Part shown: positions 8,060 through 16,602 of the stretch, piece after piece | Layout: every line of letters begins with the position of its first letter | How positions within the stretch are numbered: position 1 is the first letter of the stretch | Assembly: GCF_013488205.1 (NCBI RefSeq) | Contig: NZ_CP040908.1 | Location: 310,001 to 374,000, forward strand | DNA from: Empedobacter falsenii | Lineage (GTDB): Bacteria; Bacteroidota; Bacteroidia; Flavobacteriales; Weeksellaceae | Direction: 5' to 3' | DNA: 64,000 nucleotides | The notes under the pieces: model-generated | Databases searched by the model: none | The model's input: only the letters and a program-made list of their open reading frames with translations | What the model was told of the DNA's origin: nothing | Program-made: the position numbers and the translations under genes

Positions 8060-10617
8060 AAAAAATAGTACTTACTTTATGCTTAACTTTTGGTTTAACC
8101 AAAGCATTTGCTTGTGCAGATGGAGGCGGAGAAGATTATTATTACTACAATCTTTTTTCGCAAACATTAAGCGAAGCTCCGCAATATCAACCATTTTTGA
8201 TGACGTTGGATAATCCATATTATACGATGGATGCAAATCAAAAGAATGAGAATATTTTGGATTGGCAAAAAACGTTAGGAATTAGCTATCAGCAAGCATT
8301 TGAGTTAGTTTTTAAAGCATCGAAACAAGAAATTGATTTGATGGTAAAGAATGGAAAATCGTCCAATACGAACTATAATTTTGCGACAACAGATTGGGTA
8401 AAAAAGAATAAGCAAAGTTTACTTTACTTGTCGTATGCCAAGTATTTAGAGCCTTATATGGCTTTTTATTATATCGATAATGGTGAATGGTCGTATGTAG
8501 ATCGTCCAGAAAAAAATGTCAATAATCTAAATTATAAGAAAGTTCTTGATGTTCTAAAGAAAAGTTGGAATGCAGAAACGGACAAAGAATTAAAAGTTCG
8601 TTATGGTTATCAATTGGTGCGTTTTGCGCATTATTTCCACGAATATAAAGACGCTATCAATTATTTTAATATGTATGTGGCGTCGCAAGGACTCAAAAAT
8701 TCGATGTATTATTATGCGTTAGATCAAAAAGGTGGAGCGGAGCGTGCACTTGGAAATTATATTCAAGCGAATTATGACTTTTTCGAAGTTTTTTCTCATT
8801 CGAATGATCGAAAAATGAGTGCTTATCAATCGATGCGCGTGACAGAAGATTTGAATTATGAGAAAATGTTAGCCAATGCCAAAACGATTCAAGAAAAAAA
8901 TGATTTGTATTTATTGATTGGTTACAATGATTTTTCGAATCCGTTAGCTCCTGCCAAAAAAATTATTGCGAATGATGTAAATGCTCCACAAGCGAGAATC
9001 TTATTTGCACGTTCTATTAATTTAATTGAACGCGAATATTTGCAACAAAATCCTGAAGATTATTATTGGAATTCTTCTCAAGAACGAAAAAAATATACAG
9101 ATTTATATTTGCCTGTAAAAACAAATGGCAATTATTACAGTAACCCCGAAGATTCAAAAGATGAAGTTCAGATCAATGAATTGATTGCTCTGGCAAAATC
9201 ACAAGTGATAAAAGCTGACGACAAAGAATATTGGAATTTATCGGTGGCATATTTGAATTTATTGAACAAAAATTTTGCGGAAACAAAGGATTATTTAGCA
9301 AAAGTAAATTCAACTTCGAAAGAATTTCAACAACAGAAAAAAGTGATTGAAATTTTATTAGAAATTTTCGAACAAAAGAAAATTACAGATAGTTTTGAGA
9401 ATCAATTGATGCAAAAATATGCGTCGATTTTGAATTATGAATATCCAAAATTACCAGAAGATGTCTATGGTTATTCGGATGAAGATGATCAAAAAATGAA
9501 CTTGAAAAATGTGATTTTAGATGTTTTAGCAAATCGATATTTTTTGCAAGGTGACAAAGGAAAAGCATTTTTGATTCATAATGAAATTACACAATTAGGT
9601 TCAAATCCAGATTGGACGATTATCAATGATTTAGATAAATTGGATAAAAAATCGAATAAAACAGCTTTCGAAAAATATTTGATTAATGCAAAAGTAAAAT
9701 CGAGTTCATGGGATTGGAGAACAGAAAAATCAAAAGAAATTCAGTTTAAATTATCAGATTATTTAGCCGATTTCAAAGGAACATTGTATTTAGGCGAAAT
9801 GAAATTTGATTTGGCGAAAAAAGAATTTGAGAAGATTGATCAAAAATATCACACGTCAGAAAGTGCTTATTTTGTTTATGATTACGATTATACAACAGAA
9901 AAAGAAAGCAAAACTTGGGTAGAAAATCAGTTTGATGGTTATCATAATATTCCGAATAAAATCTTTGGATATAATAAGATTGAATGTTTCAATTGTGACG
10001 AAAATCAAGTGATCGCAACACCATATTTGAATGAATTCAAATTTATCAAACCAAAAATGTCAAAATTAGAATTGACAAATGCGATGATTGAATTGAATAA
10101 AATAGCAAAGAAGAATACCGAAGAAGCTGCAAAAGCGAATTATTTGTTGGGGAATTTCTTTTACAATACGACGACTTTAGGCTATTATCGTTATTTGTTG
10201 ACATTTGATCGAAACAATGATAATGGACCAAAATTTAATAATTATGGTGATCAATATGAAGCGACAAGCAACTTCTTTTACAAAAGTTTCGGTTGGGGTG
10301 GAAACTACGTAGATAATTTTACGCCGTCAGAAAATTATTTGAAAAAAGCTTTTGATTCGACAAAAGACAAAGAAATGAAAGCGCAAATTTTGTTTGCATT
10401 GTCTAAGAATGAACAAGGAAGATTTTATAATGCAAAAGACCCTGTGTTGAAACGTTTGTACGAAAATCAATATGATAACGAAGATAAAATTTTAGGGTTT
10501 AAAGTGGCAAATTATCGTTCTAATTTTAAAAATTTGAAACAATATTCGGACACGAAAACATATCAAGAAATAAAATCAAATTGTAAATATTTCGATTATT
10601 ACACAAATAACTTTTAA
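8056..10617 (+). CDS. Large exported protein of unknown function
   Basis: 853 residues. A signal peptide (~1-20) ends KAFACADGG. The Cys after FA could be a lipidation site, but the lipobox is poor, so either a soluble periplasmic protein or a lipoprotein is possible. The remainder is rich in Tyr, Asn and Lys and in alpha-helical repeats resembling TPR/SEL1-like units (for example YQLVRFAHYFHEYKDAINYF near 195 and YLLGNFFYNTTT near 700). No enzyme motif was found. It overlaps the upstream lipoprotein gene by four bases and has its own terminator, so the two form a two-gene operon. I do not recognise a named family. An envelope scaffold or binding protein is the most that can be inferred. Confidence 0.7.
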   Translation: MKKIVLTLCLTFGLTKAFACADGGGEDYYYYNLFSQTLSEAPQYQPFLMTLDNPYYTMDANQKNENILDWQKTLGISYQQAFELVFKASKQEIDLMVKNGKSSNTNYNFATTDWVKKNKQSLLYLSYAKYLEPYMAFYYIDNGEWSYVDRPEKNVNNLNYKKVLDVLKKSWNAETDKELKVRYGYQLVRFAHYFHEYKDAINYFNMYVASQGLKNSMYYYALDQKGGAERALGNYIQANYDFFEVFSHSNDRKMSAYQSMRVTEDLNYEKMLANAKTIQEKNDLYLLIGYNDFSNPLAPAKKIIANDVNAPQARILFARSINLIEREYLQQNPEDYYWNSSQERKKYTDLYLPVKTNGNYYSNPEDSKDEVQINELIALAKSQVIKADDKEYWNLSVAYLNLLNKNFAETKDYLAKVNSTSKEFQQQKKVIEILLEIFEQKKITDSFENQLMQKYASILNYEYPKLPEDVYGYSDEDDQKMNLKNVILDVLANRYFLQGDKGKAFLIHNEITQLGSNPDWTIINDLDKLDKKSNKTAFEKYLINAKVKSSSWDWRTEKSKEIQFKLSDYLADFKGTLYLGEMKFDLAKKEFEKIDQKYHTSESAYFVYDYDYTTEKESKTWVENQFDGYHNIPNKIFGYNKIECFNCDENQVIATPYLNEFKFIKPKMSKLELTNAMIELNKIAKKNTEEAAKANYLLGNFFYNTTTLGYYRYLLTFDRNNDNGPKFNNYGDQYEATSNFFYKSFGWGGNYVDNFTPSENYLKKAFDSTKDKEMKAQILFALSKNEQGRFYNAKDPVLKRLYENQYDNEDKILGFKVANYRSNFKNLKQYSDTKTYQEIKSNCKYFDYYTNNF

Positions 10618-10622
10618 TAATT

Positions 10623-10652
10623 AAAACGCTTCTAATTTTAGGAGCGTTTTTT
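10623..10652 (+). terminator. Intrinsic terminator of the 7.0-10.6 kb operon
   Basis: AAAACGCTTCT / AGGAGCGTTTT stem with one G-T pair, an eight-base AT-rich loop and a T-run, five bases after the stop codon. Confidence 0.85.
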
Positions 10653-10683
10653 GTGATGTTTTTTTTGACTAAAATAGATTATT

Positions 10684-11403
10684 ATGAAATGTTTTGTAAC
10701 TCAAAAACCAATTAATCGATACGAAGCTGTAAAAGGAAAAGAAATTCAGCAAGAGATTTTTAAATTGATTGAGCAAGATTATCCTACAATTACCGAAGAA
10801 GATTATGTTTCGATAAAAGTATTGAACAAATACCGTCGTCAATTTTTTGCAAATTTGATTTCGCAAGAAAAAGGTGAAATGGAAAAATTGGATCAAGATG
10901 TAGTGGAAGCGATTCGTGATAATTCTATTCTTTCCGAGAATATAAAAGAAAATTCATCAAAGCCATTGACAACAGGCGATAGAATCGCAGATAAAGTAGC
11001 ATCTTTTGGTGGAAGTTGGACATTTATTATTTCTTTTTTTATTTTCTTATTGGCTTGGATGTTTCTTAATTTCTGGATGTTGCACAACAAAGGTTTTGAT
11101 CCCTATCCATTTATTTTACTCAATTTGATTTTGTCTTGTTTAGCAGCAATACAAGCTCCAATTATTATGATGAGTCAAAATCGTCAAGAAGATAAAGACC
11201 GTGATAGAGCCGAACATGATTATAAAATTAATTTGAAAGCCGAACTGGAAATAAAATTATTAAGCGAAAAAATAGATCATTTATTGGTTCATCAGAATAA
11301 GAAATTATTAGAAATACAGGAAATGCAGATTCAATATTTAGAAAATATCGAAAATCAAATTCTTCATACAAAAGATAAAAAAGAAAATAAAAAGGAAGAA
11401 TAA
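10684..11403 (+). CDS. DUF1003 domain membrane protein
   Basis: 239 residues. The N-terminal ~95 residues are soluble. The DUF1003 core follows: ADKVASFGGSWTFI at ~100, two transmembrane helices (~110-130 and ~143-162), then the family hallmark NRQEDKDRDRAEHDYKIN directly after the second helix. A charged C-terminal helix (~185-239, KKENKKEE end) is probably coiled coil. The family is an inner-membrane protein of unknown function, sometimes found near ion transporters. It is monocistronic here: a terminator precedes it, and the pruA promoter lies 70 bases beyond its stop. Confidence 0.85.
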   Translation: MKCFVTQKPINRYEAVKGKEIQQEIFKLIEQDYPTITEEDYVSIKVLNKYRRQFFANLISQEKGEMEKLDQDVVEAIRDNSILSENIKENSSKPLTTGDRIADKVASFGGSWTFIISFFIFLLAWMFLNFWMLHNKGFDPYPFILLNLILSCLAAIQAPIIMMSQNRQEDKDRDRAEHDYKINLKAELEIKLLSEKIDHLLVHQNKKLLEIQEMQIQYLENIENQILHTKDKKENKKEE

Positions 11404-11473
11404 TGGATGATTTTATGTTTAAAGTGATAAAAGACTTAATTATCTGAACTGAAACATTTCCATTTATTTTTCT

Positions 11474-11481
11474 TAAATTTG
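11474..11481 (+). promoter_or_regulatory. -7 promoter element for pruA
   Basis: TAAATTTG matches TAnnTTTG exactly and leaves a leader of about 32 bases before the ATG at 11517. No clear -33 TTTG is seen at the usual spacing. Confidence 0.5.
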
Positions 11482-11516
11482 AACTTTGAAAAGTATAAAC
11501 AAACAAAATAATCAAA

Positions 11517-13145
11517 ATGTCAAAATCATTTGCTCAAATTCCTCACGCTGTTAACGAAGAGGTGAAATCATATGCTCCTGGTACGCCAGAGCGTGCGCAA
11601 TTATTAGACGCATACAAAAAAATGTTTAACGAGGTAACAGAAGTTCCTCAATACATTGGTTCTGAAGAAATTTTTTCAGGAAATAAAAAAGAAATTCGTC
11701 CTCCACATGATCACCAAAAAGTTGTTGGTTATTTCCACGAAGGAACACAAGATGATGTAAAAAAAGCGATTAACACAGCTTTGGCAGCGAAAGAAGCTTG
11801 GGTTGCAATGCCTTGGGAAGATAGAGCGGCAATTTTTTTAAAAGTTGCAGATTTGATTGCTGGTCCTTACCGTGCAAAAATGAATGCTGCAACAATGATT
11901 GGTCAATCTAAAAATGCAATGCAAGCAGAAATTGATTCAGCTTGTGAGTTGATTGACTTTTTACGTTTTAACGTACAATACATGACAGAAATTTATGCAG
12001 ATCAACCAATTTCTTCTCCAGGAATTTGGAATCGTGTAGATTATCGTCCATTAGAAGGATTTACTTTCGCAATTACTCCATTCAACTTTACTGCAATCGC
12101 TGGTAATTTACCATCTTGTATGGCTTTGATGGGGAATGTTGTAGTTTGGAAACCTTCTGATAAACAAACTTTAGCTGCTAAAGTAACAATGGAAGTGTTC
12201 AAAAAAGCTGGTTTACCAGATGGTGTAATCAACATGATCTTAACTGATGGAGCAGAAACCGCAAAAACAGTTTTAGAACACAAAGATTTCGCAGGTTTAC
12301 ACTTCACAGGTTCTACAAAAGTTTTCAATACTTTATGGAAACAAATTGGAGATAACATCAATAATTACAGAACTTATCCACGTATCGTAGGAGAAACAGG
12401 AGGAAAAGATTTCGTAATGGTTCACAAATCAGCTTGTCCAACAGAAGTTGCTGTAGGTTTAGTTCGTGGAGCGTTTGAATACCAAGGACAAAAATGTTCT
12501 GCTGCTTCTCGTGCTTATATTCCATCTAACTTATGGAGCGAAGTTGAGAAACAAATGAAAGAAATGTTAGCAACTGTTACATTAGGATCTCCAGAGGATT
12601 TCTCTAATTTCATGACAGCGGTTATCGATAAAAACTCTTTCGAAAAATCTAAAGCATATATCGATCGTGCACAAGCATCTTCTGAAGCTGAAGTTGTAAT
12701 AGGTGGTACTTATGATGATTCAGTTGGATATTTTGTTCAACCAACAGTTATCAAAGCAACGAACCCTAAATATGAATCAATGGTAGAAGAAATCTTCGGG
12801 CCTGTATTATCAGTTTATGTTTATGATGAAAATGAATTTGAAGCAACTTTAAAATTAGTTGACGAAACTTCTGCTTACGCATTAACAGGATCAATCTTCG
12901 CGAAAGATCGTGCAGCTGTAGAATTAGCTGCTAAAGCATTGAAAAATGCTTGTGGAAATTTCTACATCAACGATAAACCAACAGGTGCAGTTGTAGGACA
13001 ACAACCATTTGGTGGAGCACGTGCTTCTGGTACAAATGATAAAGCAGGTTCTGCAATGAACTTGTTACGTTGGACTTCTGTTCAAACAATCAAAGAAACA
13101 TTTGTTCCTGCAAAAGATTACAAATACCCATTCTTAGAAAAATAA
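11517..13145 (+). CDS. pruA: L-glutamate gamma-semialdehyde (1-pyrroline-5-carboxylate) dehydrogenase
   Basis: 542 residues, the typical length of the stand-alone P5C dehydrogenase (RocA/PruA, ALDH4 type). It oxidises glutamate semialdehyde, the hydrolysed form of pyrroline-5-carboxylate, to glutamate with NAD in proline and arginine breakdown in the cytosol. Motifs: VGETGGKD (general-base Glu), YQGQKCSAASRAY with catalytic Cys327, and the NAD-fold block FTGSTKVF. The C-terminal PFGGARASGTNDKAG block is characteristic of this ALDH class. No proline dehydrogenase gene is adjacent. It has its own promoter, and a terminator follows the stop. GCG- and GGT-rich codon use suggests high expression. 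Confidence 0.95.
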   Translation: MSKSFAQIPHAVNEEVKSYAPGTPERAQLLDAYKKMFNEVTEVPQYIGSEEIFSGNKKEIRPPHDHQKVVGYFHEGTQDDVKKAINTALAAKEAWVAMPWEDRAAIFLKVADLIAGPYRAKMNAATMIGQSKNAMQAEIDSACELIDFLRFNVQYMTEIYADQPISSPGIWNRVDYRPLEGFTFAITPFNFTAIAGNLPSCMALMGNVVVWKPSDKQTLAAKVTMEVFKKAGLPDGVINMILTDGAETAKTVLEHKDFAGLHFTGSTKVFNTLWKQIGDNINNYRTYPRIVGETGGKDFVMVHKSACPTEVAVGLVRGAFEYQGQKCSAASRAYIPSNLWSEVEKQMKEMLATVTLGSPEDFSNFMTAVIDKNSFEKSKAYIDRAQASSEAEVVIGGTYDDSVGYFVQPTVIKATNPKYESMVEEIFGPVLSVYVYDENEFEATLKLVDETSAYALTGSIFAKDRAAVELAAKALKNACGNFYINDKPTGAVVGQQPFGGARASGTNDKAGSAMNLLRWTSVQTIKETFVPAKDYKYPFLEK

Positions 13146-13170
13146 TATTTTCGAGATATAAAATTAGAAT

Positions 13171-13200
13171 AAGCCTTACATTTGTAGGGCTTATTTTTTT
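13171..13200 (+). terminator. pruA terminator overlapping the promoter of the next gene
   Basis: AAGCCTTAC / GTAGGGCTT stem with an ATTT loop and an eight-base T-run. The loop and its flanks also spell TACATTTG (13177-13184), a -7 box for the transporter gene starting at 13204. Confidence 0.8.
13177..13184 (+). promoter_or_regulatory. -7 promoter element inside the pruA terminator hairpin
   Basis: TACATTTG fits TAnnTTTG and would start transcription near 13188, leaving a leader of about 16 bases for the ATG at 13204. No convincing -33 element is present, so support is moderate. Confidence 0.45.
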
Positions 13201-13203
13201 GGT

Positions 13204-14133
13204 ATGAATGATAATTCGGAAAAAGCAATCAAAGCTTCAATTTTTAGTATTGTAGGAAACGCTTCTTTGGCTGGAATTAAGTTTTTGGCTGGTTATTTTG
13301 GGAATTCTTACGCACTTATTGCAGATGCAATCGAGTCTTCGGCAGATGTTTTTTCTTCTATATTTGTTTTCTTTGGACTAAAGTATTCTGCAAAACCTGC
13401 AGATGAAAATCATCCTTACGGGCACGGAAAAGCAGAAGCGTTAATCACATTTTTAGTGGTTACTTTCCTTATTGTTTCTGCGATTATCATTGCAAAAGAA
13501 AGTATTAACAATATTATTACACCACATCATCAGCCCAAACCATTTACCTTATTAGTTCTTGGAGGAATTATTTTATTCAAAGAATTATCGTTTCAGTATG
13601 TAATGCGAAAAAGTGTTGAAACCAATAGTTCTTCTCTAAAAGCAGATGCTTGGCATCATCGTTCGGACGCAATTACATCGTTAATGGCGTTTATCGGAAT
13701 TTCGATTTCATTGGTAATGGGACCAGGTTGGGAGGCAGCAGATGATGTTGCAGCACTTTTTGCATCAAGTTTTATTTTATATAATGCGTACAAAATCCTT
13801 CGACCTGCGTTGGGAGAAATTATGGATGAACAATTGTACGAAAATGAAATTGAACAAATCAGAGAAATCGCTTCGCATGTTCCTGGTGTTATGGCGACTG
13901 AAAAATGTAATGTGCGTAAGAACGGAATGAATTATTATGTGGATTTACATGCAATAGTCGATGGAACGATTTCGGTAGTGGAAGGACATAAAATTAGTCA
14001 TGATCTGAAAGATGCTGTACAAGCCAAAATGCCACAAGTAAAAGACGTTTTAGTGCATATAGAACCTACGTTTGTTTCGGTTCGAGAATATTTTCGAACA
14101 AATCACATTGAAGATAAAAGAGTGGAGGAGTAA
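13204..14133 (+). CDS. Cation diffusion facilitator family transporter
   Basis: 309 residues, the normal CDF size. It is an inner-membrane exporter that exchanges divalent metal (usually Zn, Fe, Mn or Co) for protons. About five to six hydrophobic segments lie in residues 10-200. The metal-site motifs are ALIADAIESSADV in TM2 (two Asp; the usual His after DAI is Glu here), HPYGHGKAEAL in the cytosolic loop, and DAWHHRSDA in TM5. A ~95-residue C-terminal cytosolic dimerisation domain contains VPGV and VDLHAIVDG with HxxxH-type residues. The Glu in TM2 may alter metal choice, so the substrate is not assigned. A bidirectional terminator follows. Confidence 0.9.
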   Translation: MNDNSEKAIKASIFSIVGNASLAGIKFLAGYFGNSYALIADAIESSADVFSSIFVFFGLKYSAKPADENHPYGHGKAEALITFLVVTFLIVSAIIIAKESINNIITPHHQPKPFTLLVLGGIILFKELSFQYVMRKSVETNSSSLKADAWHHRSDAITSLMAFIGISISLVMGPGWEAADDVAALFASSFILYNAYKILRPALGEIMDEQLYENEIEQIREIASHVPGVMATEKCNVRKNGMNYYVDLHAIVDGTISVVEGHKISHDLKDAVQAKMPQVKDVLVHIEPTFVSVREYFRTNHIEDKRVEE

Positions 14134-14153
14134 AAATAAATCAATTTAAATAA

Positions 14154-14181
14154 AAAAAGAGAAGCAATTGCTTCTCTTTTT
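14154..14181. terminator. Bidirectional terminator between convergent genes
   Basis: AAAAAGAGAAGC / GCTTCTCTTTTT perfect 12-bp arms around AATT, with A-run and T-run on the two sides. It can stop both the transporter transcript (+) and the OmpW transcript (-). Confidence 0.85.
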
Positions 14182-14231
14182 GATCTTTTAGTTGGTTAAT
14201 AAAAAATCATAATATATATAAAAGGTCGATT

Positions 14232-14876
14232 TTAGAATAATTTGAAACCAATACCAGTACTGATTAACCAAGGATTAAGATCTACATCTGCTGGTACATA
14301 AACTTGTTTGTCTAAAGCTGCACCAACTGTAACGTCTGTGTTTAAGTATAATTTTTTAACATCTACGTTCCAGTATAATTTATCATTGATTTTGTAATCA
14401 AATCCTAATTGAAATCCGAAACCTACATTGTTTTTGTAATCTACACTAGTTACGGCTGCGTTTCTCCCTTTTCCTTGCCCTTGATCATAGAAGATTGTAT
14501 AATTAATTCCAGCACCAACATAAGGTTTTAGGTTTTTGGTTGGATACAAATGATATTGTACATTAAGAGTTGGAGGTAACAGCATTACTCGTCCCAAATC
14601 TAAATTTCCTAATGCAGTATTTACCGCTACAACTTCGTGTTTAGATGTTCCTAAGATTAATTCGGCCGCGATATTTTTTGTAATATAATAGGTAAAGTCA
14701 ATTTCTGGAATAAGATTGTTTGTAACCGCTACATTTCCACCTATTGCTTCTATTTTAGCATCTTCCATAGGAACTACACCTGTTGCTCTTACGCGCATAT
14801 GCAATTCACCTGCTTCTTGTCCAAATGAGATTGCTGATGTAAGGATTGCTCCTAATATTAATAGTCCTTTTTTCAT
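14232..14876 (-). CDS. OmpW family outer-membrane protein
   Basis: 214 residues. The signal peptide (~1-19) ends AISFGQ. The mature protein starts with HMRVRATGVVP and contains PEIDFTYYITKNIAAELI, LLPPTLNVQYHLYP and KPYVGAGINYTIFY, all hallmarks of the OmpW eight-stranded barrel, and it ends in a C-terminal aromatic (GFKLF) typical of BAM substrates. OmpW proteins form narrow hydrophobic channels in the outer membrane; the solute here is unknown. It is transcribed alone, away from the acyl-CoA dehydrogenase gene. An inverted repeat lies 26 bases upstream of the start. Confidence 0.88.
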   Translation of the reverse strand: MKKGLLILGAILTSAISFGQEAGELHMRVRATGVVPMEDAKIEAIGGNVAVTNNLIPEIDFTYYITKNIAAELILGTSKHEVVAVNTALGNLDLGRVMLLPPTLNVQYHLYPTKNLKPYVGAGINYTIFYDQGQGKGRNAAVTSVDYKNNVGFGFQLGFDYKINDKLYWNVDVKKLYLNTDVTVGAALDKQVYVPADVDLNPWLISTGIGFKLF

Positions 14877-14901
14877 AATGTTTATTTTATTTCTGGAACA
14901 A

Positions 14902-14925
14902 AATTCGGATTAATTTATCCGAATT
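14902..14925. promoter_or_regulatory. Inverted repeat upstream of ompW-like gene
   Basis: AATTCGGAT / ATCCGAATT, nine-base perfect arms with a six-base spacer, 26 bases upstream of the OmpW start codon. It could be an operator or a 5'-leader stem-loop. No T-run follows on the minus strand, so it is unlikely to be a terminator. Confidence 0.4.
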
Positions 14926-15070
14926 AAAATGTCAAATATCATTTCCGAAAATGACTTTAAACATTTGTTTTTTTTTAGGATATTATTAACTTAAACACGC
15001 TGATAGTCAATTATTTTTAATGAGTAAAAATAATCGTAAAAGAAAAACTTTTCACTTAATAGAAATTTAT

Positions 15071-15078
15071 TACTTTTG
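15071..15078 (+). promoter_or_regulatory. -7 promoter element for acyl-CoA dehydrogenase
   Basis: TACTTTTG fits TAnnTTTG and leaves a leader of about 33 bases before the ATG at 15115. A TTTT stretch at about 15049-15052 is at roughly the right distance for a weak -33 element. Confidence 0.5.
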
Positions 15079-15114
15079 GAGGAAAGTCATAAAAAAACAA
15101 AAAAACTCAAAAAA

Positions 15115-16257
15115 ATGGATTTCTTAGAAAATGAAAATTTATCATTAATCGCGCAATCGGCAAGAGATTTTGCAAAACAATACATTCAGCCGAATATAAT
15201 GGAGTGGGATGAAGCTCAAACTTTTCCAGTTGAAGTTTTCAAAGAACTTGGAAAAATGGGATTCATGGGAATCGTTGTCCCAGAAGAATATGGTGGAAGT
15301 GGTTTGTCATATGATGAATATGTATCAATTGTAGACGAAATTTCGCAAGTTGATCCTTCTATTGGTTTGTCTGTAGCGGCACATAATTCACTTTGTACAA
15401 ATCATATTTTAGAATTTGGTTCAGAAGAACAAAAACAACGTTGGTTACCAAAATTAGCAACAGCAGAATGGATTGGTGCTTGGGGATTGACAGAGCATAA
15501 TACAGGATCTGATGCGGGAGGAATGTCTACAACAGCTGTAAAAGATGGTGATGAATGGGTAATTAACGGAGCAAAAAACTTTATTACACATGCAATTTCT
15601 GGTGATGTTGCGGTTGTGATGACAAGAACAGGAGAGAAGGGAGCAAAAAATAACGCGACGGCTTTTGTAATAGAAAAGGGAACGCCAGGTTTTACATCGG
15701 GTAAAAAAGAAAATAAATTAGGAATGCGTGCTTCGGAAACAGCAGAGCTAATCTTTGATAATGTACGTGTTTCGGATGCAAATCGTTTAGGAAATGTTGG
15801 TGATGGTTTCAAACAAGCGCTTAAGGTTTTAGATGGTGGTCGTATCTCGATTGCTGCTTTATCTTTAGGAATCGCGAAAGGAGCGTACAAAGCAGCGTTG
15901 AAATATGCACAGGAGCGTCATCAGTTTGGAACTGCAATTGCAAATTTCCAAGCAATTAACTTCAAATTGGCTGAAATGATTACAGAAATCGAAGCTTCAG
16001 AATTATTAATTCGTAAAGCATCTTATTTAAAAAATCATAAAAAACCAATGACGACAGAAGGTGCAATGGCAAAATATTACGCATCGGAAGCGTGTGTTAA
16101 AATCTCGAACGAAGCAGTTCAAATATTTGGTGGATACGGATATACAAAAGATTTCCCAGTAGAGAAATTCTATCGAGATTCTAAGTTGTGTACAATCGGT
16201 GAAGGGACAACGGAGATCCAAAAATTAGTGATTGGAAGAAATATTTTGAAAGATTAA
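15115..16257 (+). CDS. Acyl-CoA dehydrogenase
   Basis: 380 residues from ATG 15115. The longer frame from TTG 15076 is rejected because that TTG belongs to the -7 box. It is a FAD flavoenzyme that makes the alpha,beta double bond of acyl-CoA in beta-oxidation or branched-chain degradation. The N-terminal alpha domain is followed by the GAWGLTEHNTGSDAGG and INGAKNFITHA blocks of the middle beta domain. The C-terminal helical domain ends with IGEGTTEIQKLVIGR, where Glu363 is the catalytic base position used by short- and medium-chain enzymes. Length and motifs fit the SCAD/BCAD group; chain-length preference is not resolved. It is monocistronic, with rpsU downstream from its own promoter. Confidence 0.92.
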   Translation: MDFLENENLSLIAQSARDFAKQYIQPNIMEWDEAQTFPVEVFKELGKMGFMGIVVPEEYGGSGLSYDEYVSIVDEISQVDPSIGLSVAAHNSLCTNHILEFGSEEQKQRWLPKLATAEWIGAWGLTEHNTGSDAGGMSTTAVKDGDEWVINGAKNFITHAISGDVAVVMTRTGEKGAKNNATAFVIEKGTPGFTSGKKENKLGMRASETAELIFDNVRVSDANRLGNVGDGFKQALKVLDGGRISIAALSLGIAKGAYKAALKYAQERHQFGTAIANFQAINFKLAEMITEIEASELLIRKASYLKNHKKPMTTEGAMAKYYASEACVKISNEAVQIFGGYGYTKDFPVEKFYRDSKLCTIGEGTTEIQKLVIGRNILKD

Positions 16258-16267
16258 TACAAAACGA

Positions 16268-16298
16268 TTTGTTTAATTACTAAAGAGTTGTATATTTG
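16268..16298 (+). promoter_or_regulatory. -33/-7 promoter for rpsU
   Basis: TTTG at 16268-16271 and TATATTTG at 16291-16298 with a 19-base spacer match the Bacteroidota consensus exactly. The predicted start near 16302 leaves a ~24-base leader. Confidence 0.8.
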
Positions 16299-16325
16299 CC
16301 ATCTCAAAAAGAAATAGATAAAATT

Positions 16326-16520
16326 ATGTTGATTATACCAGTAAAAGACGGAGAGTCAATCGAAAGAGCTCTAAAAAAATACAAAAGAAAATTTGATAAA
16401 ACAGGTGTTGTACGTCAGTTAAGAGCACGTCAACAATTTACAAAACCTTCTGTTACAAATAGAATTAAGATGAGTAGAGCAATCTACAAACAAGCCTTAA
16501 TCGAAAAGGAGGAAGCATAA
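16326..16520 (+). CDS. rpsU: 30S ribosomal protein bS21
   Basis: 64 residues from ATG 16326, giving MLIIPVKDGESIERALKKY; the upstream TTG at 16296 lies in the promoter -7 box. The bS21 signature is present: basic residues dominate, with RALKKYKRKFDKTGVVRQLR and then the QQFTKPSV block found in Bacteroidota S21. bS21 sits near the 3' end of 16S rRNA at the anti-Shine-Dalgarno, a region of special interest in this phylum, where the anti-SD is sequestered with bS21, bS18 and bS6. It has its own promoter and a following terminator, so it is independently expressed. Confidence 0.95.
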   Translation: MLIIPVKDGESIERALKKYKRKFDKTGVVRQLRARQQFTKPSVTNRIKMSRAIYKQALIEKEEA

Positions 16521-16557
16521 ATTGCCGTTTTAAACGATATAAAGAAATTAATTTCTG

Positions 16558-16586
16558 TTGACCTATTTATTAAAGTTGTAACTTTG
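16558..16586 (+). promoter_or_regulatory. Promoter for xerC-type gene, inside a hairpin
   Basis: TTG at 16558-16560 and TAACTTTG at 16579-16586, spacer 18. The -7 box lies within the stem-loop that appears to terminate rpsU. The predicted start near 16590 leaves a ~13-base leader. Confidence 0.6.
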
Positions 16587-16602
16587 ATGAATAGGTTTTT
16601 TT
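16561..16602 (+). terminator. rpsU terminator ending at the xerC start codon
   Basis: ACCTATT (16561-16567) pairs with AATAGGT (16590-16596), and an inner AAAGT / ACTTT pair extends the stem. A T-run then reaches the ATG at 16603. Confidence 0.65.

Noticed and set aside
15402-15890. 162-codon minus-strand frame in the acyl-CoA dehydrogenase gene
   Set aside because: Antisense shadow of a conserved enzyme; no promoter or family signature.
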